Assembly: GCA_947177165.1 (NCBI GenBank)
Contig: CAMWTP010000011.1
Coordinates: 28,780 to 92,779 of the forward strand
DNA length: 64,000 nt
Origin: an uncultured Lachnospiraceae bacterium
Lineage (GTDB): Bacteria; Bacillota; Clostridia; Lachnospirales; Lachnospiraceae
Reading direction: 5' to 3'
In this document: piece by piece, positions 20,573-29,185 of the stretch
How positions within the stretch are numbered: the first letter of the stretch is position 1
How the letters are laid out: every line of letters begins with the position of its first letter
Position numbers and translations under genes: made by a program
The notes under the pieces: generated by a model
Told to the model about the DNA's origin: nothing
The model's database searches: none
What the model saw: the letters and a program-made list of their open reading frames with translations, nothing else

Positions 20573-21403
20573 CTATTCTTTTTGTTTTTCCCGCGTAAAT
20601 TCCAGCATTTCCTCCACGATTGTGTTCATTTTATTGACATTTTCCAGAATCTTCTCCGCGTAGTGCGCCCTTTTCTCCGTCTGTATCTCCGCCAGAAAAT
20701 TCTCCGAATAACCGGAAATCACCATCATCGGCGTTTTCAGATTATGCGCCAGAGCATTGACCTTCTGACTATAGGCGGCCTCCATTGCCTGCTGTCTTTT
20801 GTGAAGGTTATAATGACTCAGGGCAATAAAAAGCGTCAAAACCACCACCACTGCAAAAATTCCCGATCCCATCACAATCAGTTTGTCATAATACCGGGGC
20901 CAGGTCCCTGTCACCCCGGCACAATACAGCGAATATTCGCCCTGGGATGTTGAAACTGGCCATTCCGCATACCAGTAGTTATAATCAAACGCATTGATCT
21001 GATTATTGAGACTCACTTCTTTTCCAGCGTGGACTTTCAGGATCGTTTCTTCCATCTCCTGATATTTCGTCATAAACACCTCTTCCGTGTCTGGGTAACG
21101 ATACAGATTGGACCTCGCAGCTTCCCTGCCATCCTGAGCAAACAAAACTCCCACCATGTCATATGCTGACAGATCAAGCTGCTTTTCCACAGCTGCCTCA
21201 TCCGACAAATCCATCTTCGACAAGGTCAGTGCCAGCTCAACGCTGATACGTTCCACCCTGCTGCCGCTCATTGATTCCATACTGATCAGACAAAGATTGA
21301 GAACAAAATAAAGTGCTATGATTGTCACAGCCAGAATCGGTATTCCACTTCTCATCCACATTCTCATAAACATATGCTTATTCTTTTTGCAATTCACTTT
21401 CAT
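20573..21403 (-). CDS. Short sensor histidine kinase with HisKA but no ATP-binding domain
   Basis: Membrane protein of 276 residues: TM1 (about 16-38), an extracytoplasmic domain (~40-155), TM2 (about 158-182), a short linker and a HisKA dimerisation/phosphoacceptor domain (NALAHNLKTPMMVISGYSE, with His in the normal place). The protein then ends (EEMLEFTREKQKE) where the HATPase domain should begin, and a GC-rich terminator follows. No HATPase sequence is found in the other frames of the 120 bp before the next gene. It overlaps the response regulator by 26 bp, with AAGGAGG before the ATG at 21403. It may be a natural truncation or a protein phosphorylated by a partner kinase. Confidence 0.85.
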   Translation of the reverse strand: MKVNCKKNKHMFMRMWMRSGIPILAVTIIALYFVLNLCLISMESMSGSRVERISVELALTLSKMDLSDEAAVEKQLDLSAYDMVGVLFAQDGREAARSNLYRYPDTEEVFMTKYQEMEETILKVHAGKEVSLNNQINAFDYNYWYAEWPVSTSQGEYSLYCAGVTGTWPRYYDKLIVMGSGIFAVVVVLTLFIALSHYNLHKRQQAMEAAYSQKVNALAHNLKTPMMVISGYSENFLAEIQTEKRAHYAEKILENVNKMNTIVEEMLEFTREKQKE

Positions 21404-22085
21404 TGCCATCCTCCTTCAACTGATAACCTTTTCTGATAACAGTCCTGATCTGCCTGCCCTGCGTCCCCAGCTTTTTCCGCAGCTTTTTGACATGATTGTC
21501 CACCACCCTGTCGTTTCCTTCAAAATCATAGCCCCAGATATGCGTCAAAAGCTCCTCACGCGTGCAGACCTTTCCCTTATGCTCCATCAGATACCGCAAA
21601 AGCTCATATTCCTTGTAGGAAAGGTCAATCTCTCTCCTCCCGCAGCAAACCCGGTACCGCTCTGGCTCCAGCACAATCCCACCCGCAGTCAGAACCGCGC
21701 ACTGCACCATACCCTTGGAGCGCTTCAAAAGCGCTAACATTTTGGCCTGCAAAATAGGAAGCGAAAACGGCTTCACCAGATAGTCGTCACAGCCCAGATG
21801 ATAGCCGCGCAGCTTGTCTTCCTCGCGCCCTCTTGCCGTGATAAAAATTATCGGTGCATCGCTGATCTTGCGAAGCTCCCTGCACAGCGCAAACCCATCC
21901 ATCTCCGGCAGCATAATATCCAGAAGCACCAGGTCGTACTGCCTCTCCACAATCTGCTCTAACCCTTTCTCCCCATCATTGGCACAGCGCACCTGATATG
22001 TGTTCTCCTTCTGCGCTGTCAGATAGTCTGTGATGATTTCGCAGATCTGCAGATCGTCCTCAACTAATAAAATTTGATATGTCAT
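21378..22085 (-). CDS. OmpR/PhoB-family response regulator
   Basis: 235 residues. Receiver domain (about 1-120): acidic pocket VEDD, phosphoacceptor Asp in LVLLDIMLPEMDG, switch Thr in FITARG and Lys in VKPF. Winged-helix DNA-binding domain (about 135-228): RYRVCCGRREIDLSYKEYEL, HIWGYDFEGNDRVVDNHVKK. It is the cognate regulator of the truncated kinase that overlaps its 3' end. A palindromic element lies just upstream of its start. Confidence 0.93.
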   Translation of the reverse strand: MTYQILLVEDDLQICEIITDYLTAQKENTYQVRCANDGEKGLEQIVERQYDLVLLDIMLPEMDGFALCRELRKISDAPIIFITARGREEDKLRGYHLGCDDYLVKPFSLPILQAKMLALLKRSKGMVQCAVLTAGGIVLEPERYRVCCGRREIDLSYKEYELLRYLMEHKGKVCTREELLTHIWGYDFEGNDRVVDNHVKKLRKKLGTQGRQIRTVIRKGYQLKEDGNESELQKE

Positions 22086-22103
22086 AATGCCCTCCTTTTC
22101 GGT

Positions 22104-22263
22104 TAGGAATTGTCAAGAAATAACTTGTTAATTTGACGCCGTATAAATGTTCAGCTGCAAAGAAGATAATCGCAGGCGTAGTGGGCTACGTCAAGATTAT
22201 CTGATGACGCAGATGAACATTTAGACAAGTCAAATTGATGAGTTATTTATTGACAGTTCCTTA
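22104..22263 (-). repeat. 160-bp imperfect palindrome, candidate MITE-like element
   Basis: The ends at 22106-22137 and about 22229-22260 are inverted copies of each other over ~32 bp with a few mismatches (GGAATTGTCAAGAAATAACT against GGAACTGTCAATAAATAACT). Inside, further nested arms pair: AAATGTTCA with TGAACATTT, and AGATAATC with GATTATCT. The whole can fold into one long hairpin. It has no coding capacity. Length, terminal symmetry and intergenic position fit a miniature inverted-repeat element, but I could not count copies. The strand is arbitrary. Confidence 0.6.
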
Positions 22264-22337
22264 GTATACTACACTGATGTATCCTTGAGATGTCGCTCTT
22301 GTCCGCACGGCATGTTTCCTTACGTGCCCCTGTGCAT

Positions 22338-22364
22338 AAAAAGAGATACTCTTTCAAGTATCTC
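22338..22364 (-). terminator. Terminator after the aminoglycoside adenylyltransferase gene
   Basis: GAGATACT-N6-AGTATCTC, a perfect 8-bp stem, followed on the minus strand by TTTTTA; 58 bp after the stop codon. Confidence 0.8.
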
Positions 22365-22421
22365 ACAGTTCTCATTTTCTTGAAAATTCATGACATAGGA
22401 CTCCCCAGCATTTTTTAAGCC

Positions 22422-23294
22422 TCAAAATACACTCTCCGCATCTTTTGGCAGACTTCTCACATGCTCCAGAAAGCCTCTCGCCGCCTTCCCCTCCTCAACA
22501 TTGTAGGTATACCCCAGTTCGCGGGCCACATATGCTGATGAATTCTCAAACAAATCACACATTTTTAAGATCGCCGTCCACGCCTTCTCGACCGTTCCGC
22601 CAAAATATGTGTCCAGATACCTCTGATATTCCTCTGCGGAAAGCCATCTATATAAATACTTCGCCGACTTTCCCACACTGACTTGAAAATCCGTCATAGT
22701 GCCCACCTTCCACGCAAGCATCTTTTCAAGCTGTTTGCGGACGACAAAATTGGCCATGTCCTGCACATACGGGATCTCCTCCCGCCATAAGCCCTTCGCC
22801 AGATTGTTGCTGCACCACCAGAATTCATTGGTACACGCCTGGAATTGTGCTTCGGTTGGTCTTTTCACATGGTAATCCCCGTCACTCGCCTCCGGTATCT
22901 CTGGCAGGATGTTCTCTTTGTCCAGCAGGATCTGGCAAAGCTTATCGTCATGAATATGCTCTTTTGCGTGCAGTACAGACTCCACATGAAGGTCAATTCT
23001 GTTTCCGTCGTCAAACTGCATCAGCCAGCCGTATAGATTTTCCTTGTCGCCTGGTTCATCGGGACTCTCATCTGGTAACTGCATATACAAAACATTGCCG
23101 AAATTGCGAATCCAGTCTTTATCCGCGATAAAAGGCCATGTCTCCCGCACCACATACACGACATCATAATCCTGGAAAATGTCTTTGGGCACATTGACAT
23201 TTGTCCGCGAACCATTCATATATACCGCCAGAATCCTGTCATCCGCATTTGCTATCTCCAACAGTAACTGATACATCTCTTTCTCGCTGCGCAT
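22422..23294 (-). CDS. ANT(6)-type aminoglycoside 6-adenylyltransferase
   Basis: Cytoplasmic nucleotidyltransferase of 290 residues that would inactivate streptomycin by adenylation of the 6-hydroxyl. The nucleotidyltransferase core is complete: GSRTNVN (the GS motif), the metal-binding pair DYDVVYVV, a third acidic strand RIDLHVES and the helical C-terminal domain (FWWCSNNLAKGLWREE, MLAWKVG). Length and motif order match the AadK/ANT(6)-I family. The ATG has GGAGG 6 nt upstream. It has its own terminator and no mobile-element genes next to it, so it may be an intrinsic chromosomal copy. Activity against a given drug is not proven by sequence. Confidence 0.9.
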   Translation of the reverse strand: MRSEKEMYQLLLEIANADDRILAVYMNGSRTNVNVPKDIFQDYDVVYVVRETWPFIADKDWIRNFGNVLYMQLPDESPDEPGDKENLYGWLMQFDDGNRIDLHVESVLHAKEHIHDDKLCQILLDKENILPEIPEASDGDYHVKRPTEAQFQACTNEFWWCSNNLAKGLWREEIPYVQDMANFVVRKQLEKMLAWKVGTMTDFQVSVGKSAKYLYRWLSAEEYQRYLDTYFGGTVEKAWTAILKMCDLFENSSAYVARELGYTYNVEEGKAARGFLEHVRSLPKDAESVF

Positions 23295-23516
23295 ACTTAT
23301 CCTCCATCTACACGATTCCCTGTCCTCTATAAATTATCCGCACCGACCGGCAGCGGCTTTCTATCACGATAACTCATATTCATATTCCTATCCCTTCTCC
23401 CGCAAAACAATTGTTACCCTTAGTATACCGTTATTTCCCCAAACAAGCAACCTTTGATTCGCCTCATCTGTCCGACTTATCCTGTTAAACCTGTAAACTG
23501 CTTTGTAATATAACAA

Positions 23517-23555
23517 GAAGGTTTTCCAAAGTCGTCTGCCCTGAAAAACCTTCCT
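23517..23555 (-). terminator. Weak terminator after the GH38 gene
   Basis: GGAAGGTTTTTC...GAAAACCTTC with a long loop, just past the GH38 stop codon on the minus strand; the tail is TTGTTATATT. It is the only candidate for the end of the glycan operon. The rest of 23295-23516 shows nothing assignable. Confidence 0.5.
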
Positions 23556-23589
23556 ATATTATATGCAATTAAAATCGATAAGTTTCGAA

Positions 23590-26500
23590 CTATGCCTTCA
23601 TGTACTCCCCCACAGGTACTCCGACTGTCAGAATTTCAAAGGGTTTATAGGAGATGCTTTCCACCGGTTCCTCCCCTTCCACGTCCTCCAGCATATTCAT
23701 CAGATACCCCCTATAAGGAAGCTTCACAGTCCCTCTGTGCCCGTCCTGTTCACTCAGCCGGAACACCACATATTCCCCGTTCTCGGACAGCTTCGCCGCC
23801 TGCAGATACAGCGGTCCGAAATCAAGCCTGGGGCTTTCTATTTCCGTTTTTACCAGCGGAATATTATATGCAAATGCTTTGCGGTTTATTTCGGCCTCCA
23901 CCGCATCCCCTCTATGAGGCAAAATCACATAGCAGAACGCGTGATGACCGATGTCGGACATAATATCCGGGCGGATATTCGAGCGCATAAGGCTCAAAGA
24001 CATGCCCTTTTCCTCCACGCCCACACCGTACTTTCCCTCATTGATTATGGCAACACCGCCGCCTTTTTCGGCAAAATCACACCACTTATGATGGCACACT
24101 TCAAATCGTGCCTTCTGCCAGCTCGTATTCTTATGCGTTTCCCGTCTGATATAACCTGCACTCGTATCACACACCAGTTCTCTCGACAGAACATTGCAGG
24201 AAAATTCCGCTTTCACCATCTTATGTTTCTCATCCCAGTCAACACGATGTTCCACCTCAATCGCAGGAGAATCCTTGAACAGACGCACTATCATTTTCCA
24301 TGTGCTTTTTCCCTTTGGCGTCTTTAAACTGACCGTGAACTCTGCCACGCTTCCATCTCCATAGGTGAGATGAATCCCTTCTTCCACCGTAAAGGCATAC
24401 TCCACATCCTTGTAGTTTGGCAGAATATCCCAGGCATCATACATACCTGGTGTGTCCTGGTACAGATGAAGTTTATTAAAGTTTCCATCTGTCCACTCCC
24501 TATCCAGTCTCTTATCAAACAAACTTTCGATAGAGCCATCCTCATGAAAACAAATTCTGTACACTGGTGTTTCCACATACAGTTTCTCTGTATGCAGTTT
24601 CTCTGCATACAGTCCCTCTGTGTGGAACCATGACGTGTCGGTATCTCCATCCCAGCAAAGTGCCTTTCCAGAGAGAGCTTCCAGCTCGGGATTCGCGTAG
24701 TACCCTCTGATGCCCTTCCTTGTAACAGGACCTTCCGCCCATGGAATAAAGGATACTTCGTCCCGCTTTTGATTCAGGGTATTAAAATAGCACTCTCCCC
24801 CCTCTTCCATCAGCACGTTCAGGCGGCTCTCCAGCTCTTCATAATCGCGCATTGCATCCTGATAAACAGGATTGATATGGCTTCCTGGCAGAATGTCATG
24901 GAACTGATTCAACAAAAGCTTTTTGTAACAGTCTCTCAATTCTTCCCTTGGATAATCCCTGGAAGTATCCTTTCCTTCCCGCATCCGCAGTGTCCACAAA
25001 AGTTCCGCATTCCGCAGTTTAAACTCCAGACGGCGATTGGCTGCTTTCAGATTTGATTTGGTGGTAAATGTCCCTCTGTGCATTTCCAGATAAAGTTCTC
25101 CGTCCCACGTTTCCAGCTGCTCATTGTCCTTCAGATTGCGGTGGAGAAATTCGTCCGCCCTCATGTGCTCTGTTTTGGGCATGATACTCAGCTTGTCAAA
25201 CCGCTTCATCAACTCCAGCATTTCCTCTGTGACACCGCTTCCGCCGTCCCCATAGCCAAACATGGACAATGTCTGACCGCCAGTCTCCTTGTCCTGGTAG
25301 GCATCCCAATTCTCCTGAATCTGGCTGGGCATATTCCATGTAATAAAGTGTGTAGGCGGCACGCAGGCGTACACCTTGCTTCCGTCAATTCCTTTCCACA
25401 GGAAATGATTGTGCGGGAAACGGTTTGTGTCGTTCCATGTGGACATCTTGTTGGAAACAAAGTAATCAACACCTGATTTTTTCAATATCTGGGGCAGAAT
25501 CCAGCTGTTTCCAAACACATCCGGCAGCCAGGCGTTGTCCACTGTGATGCCAAAGGCTTCCCTGTAATAGTGCTGTCCATACAGACACTGACGAATCAAA
25601 CTCTCTGCACTCGGCACATTGCAGTCCGGCTCCACATACATCGCACCCACTGGCTCAAACTGTCCCGCCTTAATTTTCTCCTTCAATTCCGCGAAAAGCT
25701 CTGGATAATACTTTGCCAGAAGCTCGTAGGTGTACGGCTGGGTGTGGGCATATTTGAATTCCGGATACTGATCCATAAGACGCATCTGAATCAAAATCGT
25801 TCTGGCATTTTTCTGCACTACATGAATCCGTCTCCAATAATAGGCGACGTCCAAATGGGAATGACCGACAAGTGCAACATTTCCACTTGAGTGGAAATCC
25901 TGGTTTTGGTATATATGCTCCTCTATATATTTTACTGCTTCCCCTGCCCCCTCAAAGGTATCAAAGTCAATTTTATTCAAAGCCTGATCCAGCTCCCGGT
26001 TCAGGAATTGGCGGTAATCCTCGTCAAAATGCGGAGATTTTGCTATGTCGAGCAGTAGTGTCAAATCATAGTACAAATCCTGCAAATCCTGATTGATTAC
26101 TGATACATACGCCCCGTCAAAAATCTGTCTGCATCCTCTCAGATGCATCGAATCCGGATTTCTCTCATCATCCGGCTTGGAGCGGTTGTACCCCTCAATC
26201 TCGATTGTAAATCCATAGCTTCCCTCCTCCAGCCAGGGATTTAATAAAATCCGGTCTCTGTTCGGGTCAATGCCACCGGCATATCTGCCATTGATTTTTA
26301 CCATCATCTCCGCTGCCGTGTGAAGTGTAAACCAGATTTCCCCTTTTCGAAAATCCTCAGGAATCGCCGCCTTCCCTCTAATAAATACTGTTCCGTCCGG
26401 GGTGAAATACATCTCCCCTTTTCGCAGAGGCCTGTAATCCGACAGAAATTCATATTCGTTTTCCCCAACCTGCACGGCATCTCTGATCTCAAGGTCTGTG

Positions 26501-26604
26501 ATCTCATGCTGCCTGCCAGTCAGGCTCCTCTTAACCCACGCATAGCGCAGATCTGTCCACTCCTCTGGTCTCATACTTCTTCTGATTACTTCTACAAAAG
26601 CCAT
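23590..26604 (-). CDS. GH38 family alpha-mannosidase
   Basis: Retaining alpha-mannosidase, 1004 residues, no signal peptide and therefore intracellular. After a ~240-residue N-terminal beta domain comes the catalytic barrel. The metal-site motif GHSHLDVAYYW (near 248), the nucleophile region NAWLPDVFGNS (Asp near 347) and the GYGDGGSG loop (near 432) are intact. A three-helix bundle and a beta-rich C-terminus follow. The architecture is that of bacterial GH38 enzymes that trim alpha-mannosides, for example from N-glycans. It is the last gene of the glycan operon, 12 bp after the NifU-like gene; the ATG has GGGAGGG upstream. Confidence 0.93.
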   Translation of the reverse strand: MAFVEVIRRSMRPEEWTDLRYAWVKRSLTGRQHEITDLEIRDAVQVGENEYEFLSDYRPLRKGEMYFTPDGTVFIRGKAAIPEDFRKGEIWFTLHTAAEMMVKINGRYAGGIDPNRDRILLNPWLEEGSYGFTIEIEGYNRSKPDDERNPDSMHLRGCRQIFDGAYVSVINQDLQDLYYDLTLLLDIAKSPHFDEDYRQFLNRELDQALNKIDFDTFEGAGEAVKYIEEHIYQNQDFHSSGNVALVGHSHLDVAYYWRRIHVVQKNARTILIQMRLMDQYPEFKYAHTQPYTYELLAKYYPELFAELKEKIKAGQFEPVGAMYVEPDCNVPSAESLIRQCLYGQHYYREAFGITVDNAWLPDVFGNSWILPQILKKSGVDYFVSNKMSTWNDTNRFPHNHFLWKGIDGSKVYACVPPTHFITWNMPSQIQENWDAYQDKETGGQTLSMFGYGDGGSGVTEEMLELMKRFDKLSIMPKTEHMRADEFLHRNLKDNEQLETWDGELYLEMHRGTFTTKSNLKAANRRLEFKLRNAELLWTLRMREGKDTSRDYPREELRDCYKKLLLNQFHDILPGSHINPVYQDAMRDYEELESRLNVLMEEGGECYFNTLNQKRDEVSFIPWAEGPVTRKGIRGYYANPELEALSGKALCWDGDTDTSWFHTEGLYAEKLHTEKLYVETPVYRICFHEDGSIESLFDKRLDREWTDGNFNKLHLYQDTPGMYDAWDILPNYKDVEYAFTVEEGIHLTYGDGSVAEFTVSLKTPKGKSTWKMIVRLFKDSPAIEVEHRVDWDEKHKMVKAEFSCNVLSRELVCDTSAGYIRRETHKNTSWQKARFEVCHHKWCDFAEKGGGVAIINEGKYGVGVEEKGMSLSLMRSNIRPDIMSDIGHHAFCYVILPHRGDAVEAEINRKAFAYNIPLVKTEIESPRLDFGPLYLQAAKLSENGEYVVFRLSEQDGHRGTVKLPYRGYLMNMLEDVEGEEPVESISYKPFEILTVGVPVGEYMKA

Positions 26605-26616
26605 AATTTCCCTCCC

Positions 26617-26862
26617 TTAGTTATCCCAGAAAAAGGGCTTGACGCGAAGGGGCTTAATAATAATTTCTTCCTTTAAATCCCTTTTTACTTCCTGGCAAAT
26701 CCAGTCCATACATCTGTCCAAAATCATGCACTTCGAGCACTCTCCCCTGAAAATCAGTGTGAGCTGCCCATCCTCATAAGAAACAAACTCCACCCATCCG
26801 CCATCTCCCCGAATTCTTGGCGCTACCTTATTACAAATATAATCTTCCATAAAATGAACCAT
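26617..26862 (-). CDS. Small NifU-like cysteine protein
   Basis: 81 residues, cytoplasmic. The stretch RIRGDGGWVEFVSYEDGQ followed by LIFRGECSKC closely follows the NifU C-terminal (Nfu) fold, where a CxxC pair binds an iron-sulfur cluster. Here CSKC is followed seven residues later by a third Cys (DRC) and a fourth (WIC), which is not usual in Nfu proteins. It lies between a cupin gene and the GH38 gene with short gaps on both sides, so it is part of the glycan operon. Its function there is unknown; a metal or cluster donor for a neighbouring enzyme is a guess. Confidence 0.6.
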   Translation of the reverse strand: MVHFMEDYICNKVAPRIRGDGGWVEFVSYEDGQLTLIFRGECSKCMILDRCMDWICQEVKRDLKEEIIIKPLRVKPFFWDN

Positions 26863-26883
26863 GCCTTTCCATACGAATCTATG

Positions 26884-27207
26884 CTATTTTAAAAACGCTT
26901 CCCTTTTTGGCGAAAAGACATCCACCAGCTTCCCCGCCTCCAGGCACACTGTTCCATGGAGCGTATCCGGGGGCATCAGCACACAGTCTCCCTTCGAGAC
27001 CACCTTTGTCTCCTCACCGATTGTAAACGCAAACTTTCCTTCCGCAATGTATGTGACCTGTGTGTGCGGATGTGTGTGCGGACTGCCCTTTGCCCCCGTC
27101 TCGAATGTAATCTCGCACAGCATCACGGCATCGTTATATCCCATCACTTTTCTCGTAACACCCGGCTCACAATTTGTTATGCCGCAGTCCTCATTATATA
27201 CAAACAT
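26884..27207 (-). CDS. KdgF-like cupin protein
   Basis: Single-domain cupin of 107 residues. The metal-binding motif 1 is GSPHTHPHTQVTYIAEGKF and motif 2 is PPDTLHGTVCLEAGKLVDVF. Overall similarity is to KdgF, which in pectin and alginate degraders speeds linearisation of unsaturated uronates. The ATG follows AAGGAGG. Placed next to a GH28-like enzyme, it supports a uronate-containing substrate for this locus. A general cupin with another sugar substrate remains possible. Confidence 0.75.
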   Translation of the reverse strand: MFVYNEDCGITNCEPGVTRKVMGYNDAVMLCEITFETGAKGSPHTHPHTQVTYIAEGKFAFTIGEETKVVSKGDCVLMPPDTLHGTVCLEAGKLVDVFSPKREAFLK

Positions 27208-27241
27208 ACCAAACCTCCTTCTTGAATTTTAAAAATGTAAT

Positions 27242-29158
27242 TTAATCCTCCCACACAATGCATTCCCTCTGGTTCATGCTTCTGGGGACTACATGGCAGT
27301 TCCCGACTGTGACATTTTCTCCATGACGGATATACAGTCCATATGCGGGAACATCTCCAAAAGCATTGTTCTCTGGATAATCCGTCACATTCTCATACAC
27401 CGTTTTCTCTGGATGAAGCTCCTCACGGTTATCCCGATACTCCGCATAGTAATCCTGGATGCGGATATCCTTCACTCTGCCTTCCACTACAGTTTCCTCC
27501 GCCGTGTCCCGAAAACCGGTAATCATTCCCGGAACCTCAACCGCCTGCGCATTTATCCGCTCAATTCTGACATGCTCGATGGCACCGTACGCCCTTCTCT
27601 CCCTGTCATCCCCAAAACCATATTTATTTCTCTTATTCAGGCAGATGAACAGCGGACAGCACACCCGGTTCATCTCAACATCGCAGATCTCTATATTCCG
27701 CACGTTGCCTCCGTCCGCAGATTCTATCGAGATTCCAGAGACTGTCCCCGGAAAAATATCTGGGAGCATAAATTTACAGCGCTGCAGCGTGACATTCTCG
27801 ATGTCAAAATACGTCTCCGTTCCTATTTTAAAGGCGTTCATCACAGACACCACCGTACAGTCCCTGACCTGGATATCGTTTGTCCCTCTCATTTCAGCCT
27901 GACATCCCTTTATCGCAATCCCGTCATGTTCCCGCCTTCTGGGTGATTTGATACAGATTCCGTCATCTGCACATGAGATAAAACAGTGGTCAATCTCTAC
28001 CTGGCTGCACCCCATAATATCAATTCCATCTGTGTTTGCCACATGGCGGTTTCCGTTGATTACGATATCTCTGATTTTCACGTTCTGGCTGCAGTCAAGC
28101 ACCAGTGTCCAGTCCAGCGCACCCTCGATGACAATATTCTCGATTGACACCCCCTCACAGCCACACATCCATACCGTGTACATCGGCCGCTCGATCGGGC
28201 GCAGTCCCTCCTCATATTTATCCTCCGCATAACGAATTCTGGAGCGGTACGCATAGCGAATCGTGTCTACCGGATACCCCATCGGATCAAACAAATGCGG
28301 TGGAAGCTTGGTTTTTTCAAGCGGCTCCAGCAGCGGACGTTTCAAAGGCAGATAGGCAAAGTATTCACCGTTTCCGATAATCTTTCCCCCTCCCCGGATA
28401 CTCACATTTCTGGCATCGATGCAGGCAAGAAGTGCATTGTCGTAATTGGAGAGGTCTTTGGATGCACACAAGGCAGAATCCATGGCAATCCACAACGTCG
28501 TATTGTCATAAATCCAGACAGAGCCCACGCAGTAATGTCCTCCTGTAACCAGCACAATGCCTCCTCCAGCATCCCTCGCCGCCTCCGCAGCCGCCATAAA
28601 TGGTTCCGTACACAGGGTCGCCCCGTCCGCAACCGCCCCGTAATCCCGTATGTCAAAGACCGGAACCCCCTCTGGCAAAGACTCTTTGCAGATATATTCC
28701 CCAAAGGGCAGCGCCCTGTAATAATCTCCGTCATACACAATGCCCCGTTCCGGTGCTGTGGCTTTGTCACGCGCAAAGCACTGCCAGTGCTTCAAATCCC
28801 GCCCGACCGCCAGACAGATCTGTGTACCAGCTGTTGTCTTGTCCTTGTGAAGCTCGTATTTTACGTACAGATCCAGCTCTTCATCCCATACAATCGAACA
28901 GTTCGATGACCGATGTTCCCCTTCTGCATTCTCAAGAGCCGCCATATCCTCCTCTGAGAGTGGTCTTAACTCCTGCCATCGCCTTAAATCCCTGCTCTCG
29001 CTGATCCACCTGCCGCCCCCGCCTGCAACAATCAGATAATGTACTCCTTCCCTGCAAAATGCAGACAGGCTTTCCCACTCCGCGCTGTCCCTTCCCGGAA
29101 AAACCAAAGGGGTGTTGATTGCAGTCATTTCTTTTTTTCTTATTGGTATCGCTGTCAT
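27242..29158 (-). CDS. GH28-like right-handed beta-helix glycoside hydrolase with extra N-terminal domain
   Basis: 638 residues, no signal peptide. Residues ~15-150 form a separate domain whose repeats (HYLIVAGGGGRWISESRDLR, QICLAVGRDLKHWQC) resemble blades of a GH43/GH32-type propeller. From ~170 the protein begins like a pectate-lyase/GH28 beta-helix (VFDIRDYGAVADGATLCTEP). Two of the GH28 acidic motifs are present (VANTDGIDIMG and CADDGICIKS), but the GHG and RIK motifs of classical polygalacturonases are not recognisable; KIGTETYFDIENV stands where GHG is expected. It may be a divergent subfamily with another specificity. GGGAGA precedes the ATG at 29158. It lies between the 812-aa protein gene and the cupin gene. 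Confidence 0.78.
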   Translation of the reverse strand: MTAIPIRKKEMTAINTPLVFPGRDSAEWESLSAFCREGVHYLIVAGGGGRWISESRDLRRWQELRPLSEEDMAALENAEGEHRSSNCSIVWDEELDLYVKYELHKDKTTAGTQICLAVGRDLKHWQCFARDKATAPERGIVYDGDYYRALPFGEYICKESLPEGVPVFDIRDYGAVADGATLCTEPFMAAAEAARDAGGGIVLVTGGHYCVGSVWIYDNTTLWIAMDSALCASKDLSNYDNALLACIDARNVSIRGGGKIIGNGEYFAYLPLKRPLLEPLEKTKLPPHLFDPMGYPVDTIRYAYRSRIRYAEDKYEEGLRPIERPMYTVWMCGCEGVSIENIVIEGALDWTLVLDCSQNVKIRDIVINGNRHVANTDGIDIMGCSQVEIDHCFISCADDGICIKSPRRREHDGIAIKGCQAEMRGTNDIQVRDCTVVSVMNAFKIGTETYFDIENVTLQRCKFMLPDIFPGTVSGISIESADGGNVRNIEICDVEMNRVCCPLFICLNKRNKYGFGDDRERRAYGAIEHVRIERINAQAVEVPGMITGFRDTAEETVVEGRVKDIRIQDYYAEYRDNREELHPEKTVYENVTDYPENNAFGDVPAYGLYIRHGENVTVGNCHVVPRSMNQRECIVWED

Positions 29159-29185
29159 ATTTTCTCCCATCCTTTATTTATCACG

